From Parietaria judaica (Eukaryota; Streptophyta; Magnoliopsida; Rosales; Urticaceae): a stretch of DNA of 64,000 nt. Under the pieces are notes generated by a model. The model saw nothing but the letters and a program-made list of their open reading frames with translations, made no database searches and was not told where the DNA came from. Shown here in pieces: positions 25,217-37,475 of this stretch. Position 1 is the first letter of the stretch; the number at the start of each line of letters is the position of its first letter. The stretch covers positions 21,385,056-21,449,055 of the forward strand of contig OX940868.1 of NCBI GenBank assembly GCA_954871525.1, given 5' to 3'. The position numbers and the translations under genes were made by a program.

Positions 25217-26195
25217 ATCATTGTTTTTAATCCCTAAATCGCGAACCACTATCTCGTAGTTTCTATACCAGGCATTTAACGGGTTAAAATCGAAGTTGCA
25301 ACAAATACTAGTTTTATTCGGACATGGACTCGTGTAAATAAGGTCAAACCGAAAGTTTATTTCAAGTTTAATCATTTTCTAGAAGAAGAAAAAAAATTCA
25401 CATCTAGAATTTAAGTTTCCAACCAATACTATTTTATTCGGATATGGAGTTAATTATAACGTTTGATCGAAGATAAATGATTGACTAAATAAAAAGAACA
25501 AAATATAAATTTCATGAGTTATGGCTTATGGGTTACTCTCGGCATTTCATATAACAATATAACTTAAGCAACTTTTGCCCACTTCGTATTAAAAATGACA
25601 ATTTGTTTGTGAAGAAACATGATAACTTACTTTTTAGATAAAGAATGTTGTCGCTTGATTTGATGTATTATGTTTTGTTATAACTTCAAACGAATATATA
25701 ATTAACTAATTTATTTATGTCTAATTTTGTCTTAAGTCTTAACATATGATAGTCTTTTTTTTTTTTTTTTATAAGTACAATCCAACGTCATGAAAAACGT
25801 GTGATTTAGGTGGAACATAGTTTGTATTTGAAGTTTAAAACCTTTGATTTCAGCTTTTACAAGTATAACTTCAAGTGCAGTTTTTTTTCTTCTTTTTCTT
25901 AAACTCTAGTCATTTTAATTTTGAAACACATTTTTTTTTTCATATGCATCTTCTAATTTTTTGTTCAACGAGATGACAACGGCGAATAAACGAGCCTCCG
26001 CTTGCTGGCACGAAACATTACTAAACAACGATACCGATTAGTATAAAATATAACGACTCAAAAACTAAAAAGACAATGATGCAGCAATGACGAGACAATG
26101 AGGGAGACGACAAACTCGAGAGAAAAAACGGGTTAAGGACCTAACATTTATTTTTATTAAATAAAAATTTGAAAAATAAATACCAAAAAAAGCTA
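25217..26195. other. Intergenic, no gene seen
   Basis: AT-rich sequence with T-runs near 25757 and 25930. Weakly repeated phrases such as ATACTA.TTTTATTCGGA..TGGA occur at about 25305 and 25430. No supported coding region. Confidence 0.6.
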
Positions 26196-26540
26196 GTATT
26201 TTTTTTAGAGAAAATTGTAGTTTCATTAACGCCCACATAGGGATTTGGCGGAATCTGCCATGATACAACCGACAATACAGTAAGGAGGAGAGTGCAGCCA
26301 AAATATTAGAGATAGAAGATACAAGGCTAAATTGAGCAATAGAGTGAGCAACAAATTTACCGCTTCTGCGAATAGAATGAAAGCTAGATTTTGAGCAAGA
26401 AGCCACAATCTTATGTCGTCGATGATAAAACCAACTTCATCCGCCACGAGTTCGGGGCAGGCACAAATGTCGATTACCAACTGGAAATCCGATTCAATCT
26501 CGCACGACAAGAAGCTCCAATAACTCAAAAATTGCAAGCA
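26196..26540 (-). pseudogene. 3' relic of a LINE (RNase H-like domain)
   Basis: Two overlapping minus-strand readings together show the RNase H-like signature common at the C-terminus of plant LINE polyproteins: IESDFQLVIDIC in one frame, then RRSGKFVAHSIAQFSLVSS in the next. At least one frameshift separates them. Sequence after the final stop ends in an A-run on the minus strand (T-run near 26198-26206), as expected for a LINE tail. Only the last ~340 bp remain. It is a short, decayed match. Confidence 0.55.
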
Positions 26541-26879
26541 GGCCTAACAGGATTGTCGAGACGTTCGAAATCATTTTAGAGAGTTCTTGCCCCGAGGAAA
26601 CTTATAATATAATGAAATATAATTTAGTTCTTAATAACATATATGTATTTGCAAAATATTAAATTAAGAGGATAAGAGAACAAATATCCGAAAGTAAAGA
26701 GGTCCCACAAAATATCTGAAAGGCAAGATTTGCGCTCCCACAAAGGACAAAGACATAGACAAAGCGATAAGAGCAACCGGCTAAGCCGGTCAGCCAAGCC
26801 GTAGCGCGTAGCAACGGAGCCAATGGAGAAGCGGACAGCGACGCCAAACCGGCACTAGCCGGTCACCATACGGCTCATG

Positions 26880-27968
26880 GTGGGTCGTTTTTCTGGCAGT
26901 TGGTAAGCATTTACTATGCTCTCTCTCTCTCTCTGAATGCTTCAATCAACACACTGAAATTCGACATCGAATAATCGCCCTGCTCTGTGGATCGAGCTTC
27001 GTTTCAAGCGCAATGGGTTGAATTTGACACACAGGTAAGCAAGTGCTTCAATGTCGACTCAATTAGTGCGAGTTGGGATTTGAATCGAAGAAGAAGAAGA
27101 ATAGTTATTGAATTCCTCACGAGATAGTGTTTGTGTGTTTCAGGTGTAGAAGAGGAGGATATAATTCTTACGAAAATGGGTTTGGCTTCAATAAATGTGA
27201 CCAATCCATAGCCCGTGACTCTCCATTCCAGTTTCTATCAGCCATTGCCGTTTCTTCTTCTTCTTCTTCTTCTTCTTCTTCTTCTTCTTCTTCTTCTTCT
27301 TCTTCTTCTTCACTGAGAATATCCCTGTCAGACCTCGAATTCCCCATTTATGAATTCCAGGTCTCTCTCTCTCTCTCTATATATATACACATACATTTAC
27401 AGGTGTGAAACTGGGCATGGTACCCGTTTTTTTTATCCCGGAACCGGACTTCACGTCTAGGAAAATAAACAAATCGGGACGGGAGACCAAGTTTTAGATT
27501 TTGAATCGCGGTTTTAAATCCGGAGTTCACGTTTTGGAGAATCCAAAGATCGGAACCGGAGAACAAGTTTAAGATTTTAAATTGGTCACATTGAGTGTTC
27601 TAGTTCAAATGCACTAATTTTTTGAGGATAGGATTGCAATAGCCTAATTTCAAAATCGGATACTGGGTATTGAAAAATCCGAGACCGTTCGATTTTGGAA
27701 CTACAATGAAAATAAAATCACTCTAGAATTGCAATAATCCCAATTTCGAAACCGGATTCTGGGTTTTGAAACTTACGAAACAGGAACCGATTTTGAAAAC
27801 CGGGTTTATTACACTAAACATAAAATATTGAAGTCACGTTAGAATTGCATAATCAGTGATTCGAATTCTCATTTTGCAGGCTAGGCAAGGTGTTCCAATT
27901 TAAGACTCACTAGTAATTTTGAAGTTTGAAAATTCAAGGGCATAATTGGAAAAGAAAAAATTGGTAAA
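26880..27968 (+). other. Probable spliced 5' leader of the gene at 27969
   Basis: CT-rich start (CTCTCTCTCTCT near 26918), a donor ACACAG|GTAAGC at about 27032, an acceptor TTTCAG|GTGTAG at about 27144, a (TTC)20 tract at 27252-27311, and an AACCGG-type repeat (27405-27800) that probably lies in a second leader intron ending TTTTGCAG near 27880. There is no long reading frame in it. Confidence 0.45.
27252..27311 (+). repeat. (TTC)20 microsatellite
   Basis: 60 bp of pure TTC in probable leader sequence. Confidence 0.92.
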
Positions 27969-28607
27969 ATGTTTGGGAGTCGGGAGCTTTGTTCTCCGAG
28001 GGTAGTTTCGCCATTACGGGAGGAAATTAGCACCGACGAAGAACTCGCGCTCTTGCCGAGGCACACCAAAGTGGTTGTGACCGGAAACAACCGGACGAAG
28101 TCGGTTTTGGTCGGTCTTCAGGGCGTGGTCAAGAAAGCTGTCGGATTAGGAGGCTGGCATTGGCTGGTAATTCATTATCCGTTGAATAATTTTATTATTG
28201 TTGTTAATAATTCTCTGTTATTTGTTAACCTCCAATCCTCAAAATCAATTATTCTTGTGCTCAAGATCAATATTTTTCAATGTGTCTTGCATATGCATTT
28301 GCAACATAACTGATAACACGAGTCACTCACTCACAATGGGTATAAATTATAATACTAAATTATTTGTATAATGTGTTATATTGCGTCATGTTTGTCGTTT
28401 TTTTCTCCTCTTTGAATAATAATTCAGTCAATTAAAATAAGAACTATAATTAATTCACAGTGTCAATCAATCAACGTCAATATATATGAGCTCCTATAGT
28501 CTATGATGGTCTATTTGGTATTTTTGTTTTGGACTATTATATGCTTGAAGAATCTTTTTTTAGGGACAAGAATCTTTCTTTTTGTTTTGGGTTCTTTTCG
28601 TAATCTT

Positions 28608-28643
<36 letters not shown>

Positions 28644-29095
28644 TGGAAATTTACTAATAAAATAGTCATACCCTAATCTAATATATTTCTTTTTCTTGAA
28701 AAGATCTTAAGAAGTCAATTATATGTTTTGTATTGTAATGTTTTTTTAAATAATTAATTTTAATTTCCAGGAAATTTTATTTTAAAAATTAGATATGCTA
28801 TTATTGACTGCATAATTAAACAGATATATAATATCTTGCGGTAGATTCACGATTCCTATTTGCTAGATTAATAGTTATTAACTTATTATATTCTTCCTGT
28901 TTTGTGGAATTTAAAATTCGTTTCTTTAAGGTTTTGAAAAACGGGGTCGAAGTCAAACTGCAACGGAACGCTCTTAGTGTGCTCGAACACCCGACGAGTA
29001 ACGATGAAGAAGGCGATCTTGATTGCGAAAACTCAAGCTCCAGCTCCGATACCGGCGACAGGGACACAAAATTCTGTGAGTCATCTTACGTTTGA
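27969..29095 (+). CDS. Small conserved plant protein of unknown function, two exons
   Basis: Exons 27969-28166 and 28931-29095 give 363 nt, 120 residues, with phase 0 at the junction (WHWL|VLKNG). Residues about 10-85 contain SPRVVSPLREEISTDEELAL, RHTKVVVTGNNRTKSVLVGL, KKAVGLGGWHW and EVKLQRNALSVLEHPT. I recall this block as strongly conserved in small angiosperm proteins with no assigned role. The tail is acidic and Ser-rich (DCENSSSSSDTGDRD). No signal peptide, membrane segment or known catalytic motif is seen. The last codons (KFCESSYV) could instead be spliced away at a GTGAGT at 29074, giving another C-terminus. I do not assign a function. Confidence 0.8.
28609..28643 (+). repeat. (AAT)n microsatellite in intron
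   Basis: About 11 AAT/ATA units in the intron of the small conserved gene. Confidence 0.85.
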
Positions 29096-29455
29096 GCGTT
29101 GACTTTCGAGAATTGTACTTAATAAACTCATCTCTATCATGATACAGACCCGAGATATCGGTTCACATTGCTTTTCGTATTAGTTTTGATTTCATTAGTA
29201 GTCATTTGTCGTTTCTATTTTTGCAATTTCCTTTTTCGGATAGTTTTCCGTTTCGGAAAGCTGCGAATTTAAGATTGTTGGATTAGGGTTTTGCATGGCA
29301 TAGAAAGGTTGAATTATTGTTTATAAAGCACCGCGTCTCGATAAATTATAATTCCACCTTGGGATTAGGGTTTTCGGAGTTTTCTCTCTATTTCCTCTCT
29401 CTCTGCGTATTTTCTCCACTCGGCGGTAGCTCTAGTTCGTGATCTCCTCCACGCG

Positions 29456-30300
29456 ATGGCGACGGAAGCAGTAGGCGACAAACTCGACTACGATTTCTCG
29501 CGACGAACCTCTGGTTACTCGATCAATATCTCGGCTCGTAACATGTCGCTTGTCTTTTGACCAGGCAGTAGTATGGACCAAACTCGAGCTAGGTATGCCA
29601 AGTTTGCAACGCACGTGAAGTTAACGAGCCTCAGCGATGGAGTCAAGCGAGTACGACCCGTTTGCAGTCCTCGCTGCGTAAGGTTTCCCGGCATCATTAT
29701 ATGTATACATATAGATCATATAGTACTAAATTGCTGTAGAGTAGTGCCTGATAATCAAAGAATGAATGTCAACAAACCAGCATGCTTTATCTATACATAT
29801 TCATTCTATAATGATTCTTGCTGCATATTTTTCGTTTGTTGGAACAGGGCGTGAATTTTGGAAAGCTGGGGACGGAATTTTTACTCGCATATTGCCGACA
29901 ATTCAATCTTGTAAGTCTCTCTTGATTATGAACTTCCATAACCTCGCAAAAACGCATATCGAATTAACAAAACCGGTGCTCTTCGCTTTTGAATGCAGGG
30001 AAGCTTTGACTCTAATTCGTCCCGGGGTCAACTGATTCTCGCAGTTGACCGACATTTTAGTATCGAGCTAAAGGTATGACATAAATCTGTAAAGCATTAA
30101 CTTGCATACCAAGTAACACCCCCTTCTAAATTTTATTAGGTTTACCTAACATTGTCATTAAACCCGTTATTTCTTTTTGTGTTGAAAAGCCGTTGGACGA
30201 GGCGTTGTTGATACCCAAGTTTGTCAAGGCAGCGTCGAAGAGGCGGAGGGGAGAATCTTCGCCCGGGGAACCTCGCAATTGCAAAGACCGGCATCTTTGA
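29456..30300 (+). CDS. Candidate unidentified spliced gene
   Basis: I do not recognise the product. Upstream there is a TATA-like TTTATAAAG (about 29310), a CT-rich leader and a well-placed ATG (GCGATGGCG, 29456). Downstream, three segments join in one phase: a reading from MDQTRARY (29573) to a donor TGC|GTAAGG at about 29679; an exon at about 29847-29909 with GVNFGKLGTEFLLAYCRQF; and one at about 29999-30073 with GSFDSNSSRGQLILAVDRHF, followed by PLDEALLIPKFVKAASKRRR to a stop near 30300. The link from the first ATG to MDQTRARY is unresolved, because the best-phased intron would be only about 51 bp. It may be a small gene, a decaying one, or a non-coding transcript. Confidence 0.35.
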
Positions 30301-30309
30301 TACAACACA

Positions 30310-30843
30310 GTCTAGGTTTTGCGATGTGACCATTCTAACATTTTAGGTTTAATTTGCGGTCAGAATTAATTGTAGATTGATAATGGAAGATTAGGGTTTA
30401 ACTGACTCTTAACATTATAGGGATTCTGTTTTAATGGTTCAGAATGATCAAATAATATGTAGCAATTATAATTAATATTTTTGGGTGATTGACGGGTTAA
30501 ATATATTTCAGAAACGTATAAAAAATAATAAAATCTCATATAAAATCAAGGATGGGCAAAAAATCTGAGAAAGGCATGCTTAAAACAATAATAAAAAAAA
30601 GGTTTATAAATGTTGAGACATTTTAACAAGAAAGTATGATTCTTATTTTTATAAATACAATTCTAACCCATAAAGATGTTTGTGGGTGTGTTTTCTTAAT
30701 TATTTATGTTTAATTGCGATAAATATATAATTTTTGAACTTTATAAATATATTTTTGAAACACTCAAAATTATTTTCCAACTTTTATATCGGTAAACACA
30801 TCTGTATCATGCCCATAAATTTTCATCGGTTAGTGTGGCATGC

Positions 30844-30874
<31 letters not shown>

Positions 30875-31740
30875 TCGTCGGTAAACCCGTTTTCCGTTTG
30901 CATGCCCATAAAATAGGATTTGCGGTTTCTCTTCGATATCAGTGTTTGAACTTGTATTTTTTACATGTAAAAATCAAGTTCCGCACCTAAATGGTTCGAG
31001 TATTTCACCTATCAAAAAAAAAAAAACTTAGTACTATCTTCATCAGTTGACTACAAATTAATTATTTTTACTTTGATTATCAATAAATAAAATAAAGGAT
31101 TATTATTGAAAGTGGGAAGCACATAGTCAATTTAAAAACTATGATAAAAATACCTAAGACAAGATGTGCTTGGTCTAGTGGTAACAAGTACACCACTTAA
31201 GACATTAGAGGTCTTGAGTTCGAGTCACCATGGGGATATGAGTGAAATCCAAAGATCCTCATATATATATATATAATGATAAAAATACCTAAGTTAACCT
31301 TTTTCATATCGGTAGACATCATCAAACATTCTGTTAGTTCTTTGACTATTTCCGTCAGTGACGATATCAACAAAGAAAATAAATAAACTAAAAACAATCA
31401 AATCCACAAACATTAAAATAAACCTTGAAGTAAACACAAGTTCTTGGAACATCAACAACTCAAACTCTTATTCTTCTTCTCACTTTCACTCTCGAATCCT
31501 CAGTTCATCTCCTCAATAGAAACGCAAATTGCGTTGTTGCCATCATCACTGACCAAAATAGTCAAAACACAAAAGAGATCGAGGCTTACCGATCCGTCAA
31601 AATATTAAAAGGTACTTTTGCCATACCGCCCATAATACGAAGCGCAAAACTAATTTAGAAAAGCCCGGCCCATTAGGCACCGAAGCTGGTGTCCACGTGG
31701 CGTCCGGTCCAGCTGGTTGCGTGGAATAATGAAGCCGGAC
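30310..31740. other. Intergenic, with one SINE
   Basis: AT-rich, T-run at 30845-30869, SINE at 31159-31275. No coding region supported. Confidence 0.6.
31159..31275 (+). mobile_element. tRNA-derived SINE with 18-bp target duplication
   Basis: Has an RNA polymerase III A box TGGTCTAGTGG (31171-31181) and B box GAGTTCGAGTC (31216-31226) at tRNA-like spacing, then a short body and a TA-repeat tail. It is flanked by perfect copies of ATGATAAAAATACCTAAG at 31141-31158 and 31276-31293. There is no acceptor stem, so it is not a tRNA gene. The perfect flanks suggest a young insertion. Confidence 0.93.
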
Positions 31741-32567
31741 AAAATATCAGTTTCTTACCAAATTTCGCTCCGCTTTTCTGACTCCATTTTCCACTGCAAC
31801 TCCTTCTCTCTCTACTTTCTCTCTCTAAAAAGCTCTCCAACTCCATCGAAGAGCTCTGCTTCGTCTCGAGCTCTCATCGGAATCCGGTTCTCGATCAGTC
31901 AACCGGATTCTTCTCCGCCAGGTAAACGCCTCTGCTTCGTGTTTCAATCTCTTGAATCGGATTCTCTTGGATTTTTTAAGCTGTGCGTTTGTTTCCTTTC
32001 ATCGATTCTTGTGTGATTTCTTGAGCAATTTGGTTGAAGCGTTTTCGGATTGATTTGGTTGATATTTGGTTTCTGAACAAGTCGTAGAGAGTTTCTGTTG
32101 CTTTATTGCTTGGTTGCTTGGAATTTTGATGATTGGAATGTTGAGAATTTCGCAATTAGGAAGTGATCATGTTCATGTTCATGTTTATGTTGTTTGTATG
32201 ATGGTTAGAGCGATTTACGAAGTATAGGATCTCTTGATCAATCTTGCTTTGCTGATTGAAGGGGATCTCTTGATCAATTATAGGATCTTGTGTCTGCTAT
32301 TTCGATAGGTTTACTATGAAACGAAACGATCAAGAAAATCGATTAATATTTTTGCTGTTTCTTACATTGCTGAAATGATGGATTAAATAAATATGAGTAC
32401 ATTTGGTTGATGGGCCATTGAAGTTTAAGCTTTATGTGCTGAATGTGTTGAGTTATATATCCGGTTTTTAACTAGTTCGTTTCCGATTTATTTTCTGTAC
32501 TGAAGAGGACATGCTGCGCAAAGTGCCTAAAGCGTTAGGCGAGGAACTTTGATAAGTAAAACGAGCA
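31740..32567 (+). other. 5' leader of the RING-H2 gene, with intron
   Basis: CT-rich untranslated exon at about 31780-31921 ending CCGCCAG|GTAAAC. The intron body extends to shortly before the start codon at 32568. The exact acceptor is not certain. Confidence 0.5.
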
Positions 32568-33720
32568 ATGGGAGGTTGCTGCTGCTGTTCCTCTAGAGGA
32601 ACTGAAATGACCAATGTACCCTCTTACTATTATGTCGGTATAATACAGATGTTACATATGTATATAACTATAAGATTAAGAATGAAGAACGTTGAAGAAA
32701 AATGCTTATCTGTTTGCGTGTATGAATCTTTCTGCAGTACCCGAGATCAGAAGAACATGTGCCTCTTTCATCCCAACGCGGTCCCACGCTTGCCACGGGG
32801 CTTCTGGTCGATACAAATTTGGATACGTCGAGCCCCGACACTTATAGACCGCCTCCGGCTCCGATTCCATATGAAGTGCCTTGTGGGCGCTCTCTTTCGC
32901 CACCGATAAGTCAAGAAATTAGTGTTGAGAAGAGCAGCGGTACAAACTCCGAGGAATCAGGTGGAGGGAATGCTCAAGATCCTTCTCCCAAGAGCAAAGA
33001 CTCGAAGGAATCTGAGTGCAAGGGAAAAACCGACTTCGAGCTTGATGACCCTAAAGAGGTGGAAGCTGATGAACCTTCGAAGCCCGTGGAATCTGTAGAT
33101 TTGTCTTCTGAAGAAGAGGATGCTTGCCCGATCTGTTTGGAGGGTAAGCTCTTACATTCAATACCTTGGGTTTTTACCGGAACTAGTTTTCGGTCCACAC
33201 GGAAACCGGTTACTGCTTTTATTATTCTTATTATTGTTTAATTATTTTATATTTCTCTGAAGGTCTATTTTGGGTTTCTCTCAAATATTTTTAGGTTTAA
33301 AAAATATTGGTTCCTGTTTTCTATTCTAAAAATCCAAAAATTTATTTCCTTCGAGTTTTAAAAGACCAGTTATCGGTTCCACCCCTAATTAGTGTCTCAC
33401 AAATGTTACCCTGAGTTAATTAAAGGATCTAACAACAATGACCATTGTCTTTTTCCAATCAGAGTACGATACCGAGAATCCGAAGCTTAACACAAAATGC
33501 GAGCATCATTTTCACCTTGCTTGCATTCTTGAGTGGATGGAACGAAGTGAATGCTGTCCGGTTTGTGATCAGGTCAGTTTTATTATTCCGCTTCTTTATT
33601 TATACTTCTTTTTTGTTGAGAATAAGAAAATACTTCCTGCGGATTGTCTGAATTTACAGTTGAATTTTTTTTTTTCTTGTGATGCAGGAAATGATCTTCG
33701 ACCCTCCAATCGACTCCTAG
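32568..33720 (+). CDS. RING-H2 E3 ubiquitin ligase, N-terminally lipid-anchored
   Basis: Exons 32568-32633, 32738-33143, 33463-33572 and 33688-33720 give 615 nt, 204 residues. The N-terminus MGGCCCC is a likely N-myristoylation site (Gly2) next to palmitoylatable Cys, so the protein is probably membrane-attached. The middle is polar, Ser/Glu/Pro-rich and probably disordered. The C-terminus is a RING-H2 finger (about 152-195): CPIC, then CEHHFHLACILEWMERSECC and CPVC, supplying the zinc ligands that recruit an E2 enzyme. The end QEMIFDPPIDS is the family's usual tail. This layout matches the plant At3g02290-like RING ligases; substrates are unknown. The frame is intact. Confidence 0.93.
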
Positions 33721-35490
33721 CATTCAGCGACATGGGCGAGTTCGGAATATTTTTTCAGTCCGGTTCAAGAAATAGCCGTTCTCCAGTAGAACTTGCCAGG
33801 TGTCTGTTGGTTTCGTTGGTCTGATCAGTTTATGTCCATATTCTTTCCTCAAAACAAAGCAAAAAATTTCGAGAAGGGCACGATTGCCATTCTTAAAAAA
33901 AAGGCTGTGCTGGGACACTTAATTCTCATTCGTCGTCTAAAACCCGGCTTTAGTGGTCAAAACGAATTGGCAGTATAAACAAATACATATATCTTTACAT
34001 CTTTCATGTGTGTTTTTCCCTTCTCTCTACGGTTTTGTTGCTTGAATATTCCTGTAAATGACATATAGTCAAAAGTCAACACAATGGTTCTTGGCGGGCG
34101 GTCGGGGGTAGTTTGCGAATTTCGGTCGTTGTAAGGGATGCTGGAATCGTGTCGTACAAAGTCTTTCGTTTGATGTGAGAATAGTTCTTGTAAATATTGT
34201 CGGATTTTGGTGCCGATATTGATATTGATGGCTGGAATTGGTTAGTGCATTTGATTTTTGATATCGATTTGGTTGTGTCATCTGCTTTACTTATTTGTCT
34301 ATCATTCTATGACAATGCGAAAACACATCGTAGGGGAGAAACCGGGATTGGTTACCGGGATTTTCTGCTCGATCTTGGTTCTGATCCTGGTTTGTTAGAA
34401 AACTCATTTTTTTATATATAAAATACCGTCAATATAGACTAGGTTTATGTGAAAGTAATCAAAGAAATTGAAGCTATATAACAAGGGAAGAAAATAATGC
34501 ATGTAGAACAATAGTGCGTTGAAAATTCAAATTACAAGTTCAAAGTAAAGGTATCAAACGGTACGGCCAGATAACGGGAACTCCAACAGCGGCTGCAACG
34601 GCTGCACATCGCACCGCATGGTCGGCCGCCGCTGTGGACTTTTGCTCACCTCCGGCGGTTAATTAATTGACCGGGGCTTTTTTTTTTTTTTTTGTCATAT
34701 CCTAACTCTATAAAGAAAAATGTCCAGAATTTATTTCTTTGCTCCCATCAAAGCATTGACTATTGACAAATATAATTAAGAGATTATTTCTCTTAAATGT
34801 TAAGATTTACTAATATGCATTTACTGAATTAATATTATAATTATTATTATATGTCCAAAAAACATGAAAATGCAGATCTCCTGCTATAAAGCTTAAATAC
34901 CAATTCTACCCTTTAACCTAAATGTATTTTATCTTTTTTTTTTCTTCACTTATATACAAGACCCTTTCCTTGCTCGTGCTCTCTCATTTTAATGATTCCA
35001 ATAGGCTCATATTTAAGGTGATGTTACTGGTTTTCTTTTCTTTAAATTTCGAAATCCGGATTCAGATTTTCGATTCGTAATGAAATCCGCATCTGATTTT
35101 TAGATTGTAAAAACCAGGGCTGCAGGCTTAAAACCCATTGTCGAATTAAAAATCAGATCCGAACCCATATTTAAGACCGGATCCGGATCTAGATTTAAAA
35201 ATCGGATACGAGTTTTAAAACCAAACCCTACGTTGCAAACCGCGTCTTTCCGAGTTCCGATTTTAACCCTGGTTTTAGGGTTTTGATTTCACCCTCACAT
35301 ACAAGATTAGTGAACATCCCAAAGCTCTATTGGGGTCTTATTTTGGTGCCCTAATCATATTATATATATTTATATATTTATTTATTTATTTCAGAATAAT
35401 CTTAGAGCTCTCCAAGAACATTGGTTCAAGTTCAACCCTGTTGTGTTTTTTGCTGTTCGAAAACCCAGAATTTTCTTCGTCCTTGCATAG
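33721..35490. other. 3' flank and intergenic sequence
   Basis: The first few hundred bases are probably 3' UTR of the RING gene. A GC-rich patch occurs at 34560-34660, and an AACCGG/GGATCCGG-rich repeat lies at about 35045-35290. No supported gene. Confidence 0.55.
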
Positions 35491-35499
35491 TTGTCGGCC

Positions 35500-35547
35500 A
35501 TGCGAGAGATCAGCTCCGAGCTCAAGGTAGACCCAGATGATGAATAA
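35500..35547 (+). promoter_or_regulatory. Upstream ORF / leader-intron donor before the ARID gene
   Basis: A 15-codon uORF (MREISSELKVDPDDE) precedes the ARID start. A possible donor CTCAAG|GTAGAC at 35527 and a T-rich acceptor ending TTTTTAG at 35603 could remove a 77-bp leader intron. In that case the uORF would read on out of frame past the main ATG. Confidence 0.4.
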
Positions 35548-35610
35548 TGGCTAAGGGAATATAGAAGCAAGATTTTTTTTTCTTGTTTTTTTTTTCTTTT
35601 TAGAATTTTC

Positions 35611-37475
35611 ATGGCTGGATGGCCAATTCTAGAACATGGGTCAGATTCAGATTCGGCTGAGAATATTGATTTGAATGAGCACAAAAGTCTTGTTCTTGAT
35701 TGTGTTGATCATGGTGATGAGGATGATGACGACGATAATGAGGATGTTCACTTAGATGATAGGTTAAGAAAGCTGTTTGATGAGGCTTTGTCGCGCTTTC
35801 TCGACGCCGCCGGCGAGAACGGCGCGTTGAGGCCGTTCCCAGCAATGCTCGATTGCGGCGAGCCCGTGGATTTGCTCAGATTGTTCTGTGTGGTTAGGAC
35901 AAAAGGAGGGTACGACTCGGTTTCGAAGAACCGGTTGTGGGGCTACGTGGCGAATGAAATGGGCGTTCAGATTCGCGGCAGCGCGTCGGTGAAATTGGTT
36001 TACCATCGGTACTTGAGCGAGTTCGAACGATGGTTCGTTCCGAGGAAGAAATCCCAATTCGGTTCGAGTTTTAGGTTTTTATCGCCGGAACTGGAGGACG
36101 AGTTCCGGGATTTATTGGATGAAGCTGGATGCGACAGCGACGGTAATGTGGGCGATGATGAAGATTGTATCGGTCTTTTGAATCCACAGAGTGTTGATGT
36201 TGAGAGTGGAAAGGACTGTGAGAGAAAGCGCGAGTCTTTCTCCAATATGGTGAAGTGGCTAAAGGAGAAAGCGAAGCTCTCGGTTGATCGGTCTAACAGA
36301 GAAAATGGCGATCCTTCGAACAAGGAGGAGCTTGACGGGAAAGAGCTTTATGCTCGGGCGATGAGGGTGAAAGAGGCATTGTTGCAAAGAAGGCAAAGCG
36401 ATCCCAGCGATGGAGAGTCTCAACCGCGGGTAAACATTATTTATGTTTTGTTTTCCTCTGAATTTAGTCAATAAAGATGGTTTCTTCGCTGTTTATTTAA
36501 ACTTTTAAAGAATAGATTATGATTTGAATGAGAATCTTATGCTCTTATTATTGCATAAAGAAGTTCAGAAACCCGTATCGACGTAATTTTTAGAAGTGTA
36601 AGAAGTCGAATGATTTGCCAATTTAACGGAACATGTCTTGAATTAACTTGCAGAAGAAGATAAAGACGCATCCCTCCCTCTTTGAAGATTGTGTCACTTC
36701 TAATCGAGAAAGGTTGAGAAGCAGTAGAAGGCTTCCGGTTACGGAGAACTCCCATTTATGGCCTTCAGGGGATGGGCCCGCCAAAGCTGATCCGCCAGCC
36801 TCGGTCGCCGAAGTTTGCCCTTCGAAAGATGAGCCCGCCAAAAAGTGTGTTTCTGTGGGACCCCGTTTCCAGGCCAATGTCCCCGAGTGGACAGGGGTCG
36901 TTTCCGAGAGCGACTCAAAATGGTTAGGCACAAAGATATGGCCTTTGGAGCGTAAAAACAACTCTTCTCTTTCCAAATTTACTCCTATTGGAAAGGGAAG
37001 ACCGAACTTCTGTGACTGTTCGCTTCCAGGATCCAGCGAATGTGCAAGGTTCCACATCGCCGAGGCAAGGATGAAGCTGAAGCTGGAGCTAGGGTCGGCT
37101 TTCTTTTCATGGAAATTCAATCTCATGGGCGAGGAAGTTGCGCTTCGGTGGACAGAAGAAGAAGAAGAAACTCGGTGCAAGGATGTGATTAGGTCAAATG
37201 CAAGAAATTCGTTTTGGGCTAAGAAAGTCAAGCGTTTTCTCAGAAAAACGCGGGAAAATATGGTGAGCTACTACTTCAACGTGTACGTAATCCGCAAAAG
37301 AAGCTATCAGAACCGAGTGACGCCGAAAAATATAGACAGCGATGATGAGTCAGAACTCGGATCCGTAGGAGGGCATTTTGGTAATAGCTTGACCGATATC
37401 TTGACTCCACCTTGCCTTGAGAATATGCAATGCATCGATTATGAAGAGACGGTCTTCGAACCAGGGCCAAGTTAG
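35611..37475 (+). CDS. ARID/BRIGHT DNA-binding protein with ELM2-type domain
   Basis: Exons 35611-36429 and 36654-37475 give 546 residues. After an Asp/Glu-rich N-terminus comes an ARID domain at about 53-142, with RLRKLFDEAL, GGYDSVSKNRLWGYVANEMG and LVYHRYLSEFERWF, which binds AT-rich DNA. The second exon has an ELM2-like start, VGPRFQANVPEWTG, used in plants for contact with histone deacetylases. A conserved region with KFCDCS-like PNFCDCSLPGSSECARFHI and a Trp-rich ..RWTEEEEETRCKDVI..NSFW segment resembles a Myb/SANT-like fold. This arrangement is that of plant AT-rich interactive domain-containing proteins 1/2; Arabidopsis ARID1 acts with a histone deacetylase in the male germline. A nuclear chromatin role is likely, and the exact orthologue is uncertain. 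Confidence 0.92.

Noticed and set aside
26659..26847. Short minus-strand ORF with signal-peptide-like sequence
   Set aside because: Lies in the promoter side of the small conserved gene. Repeated CCGG motifs explain the composition, and there is no supporting structure.
31159..31235. tRNA gene
   Set aside because: A and B boxes are present but no acceptor or anticodon stems form, and there are SINE-type flanking duplications.
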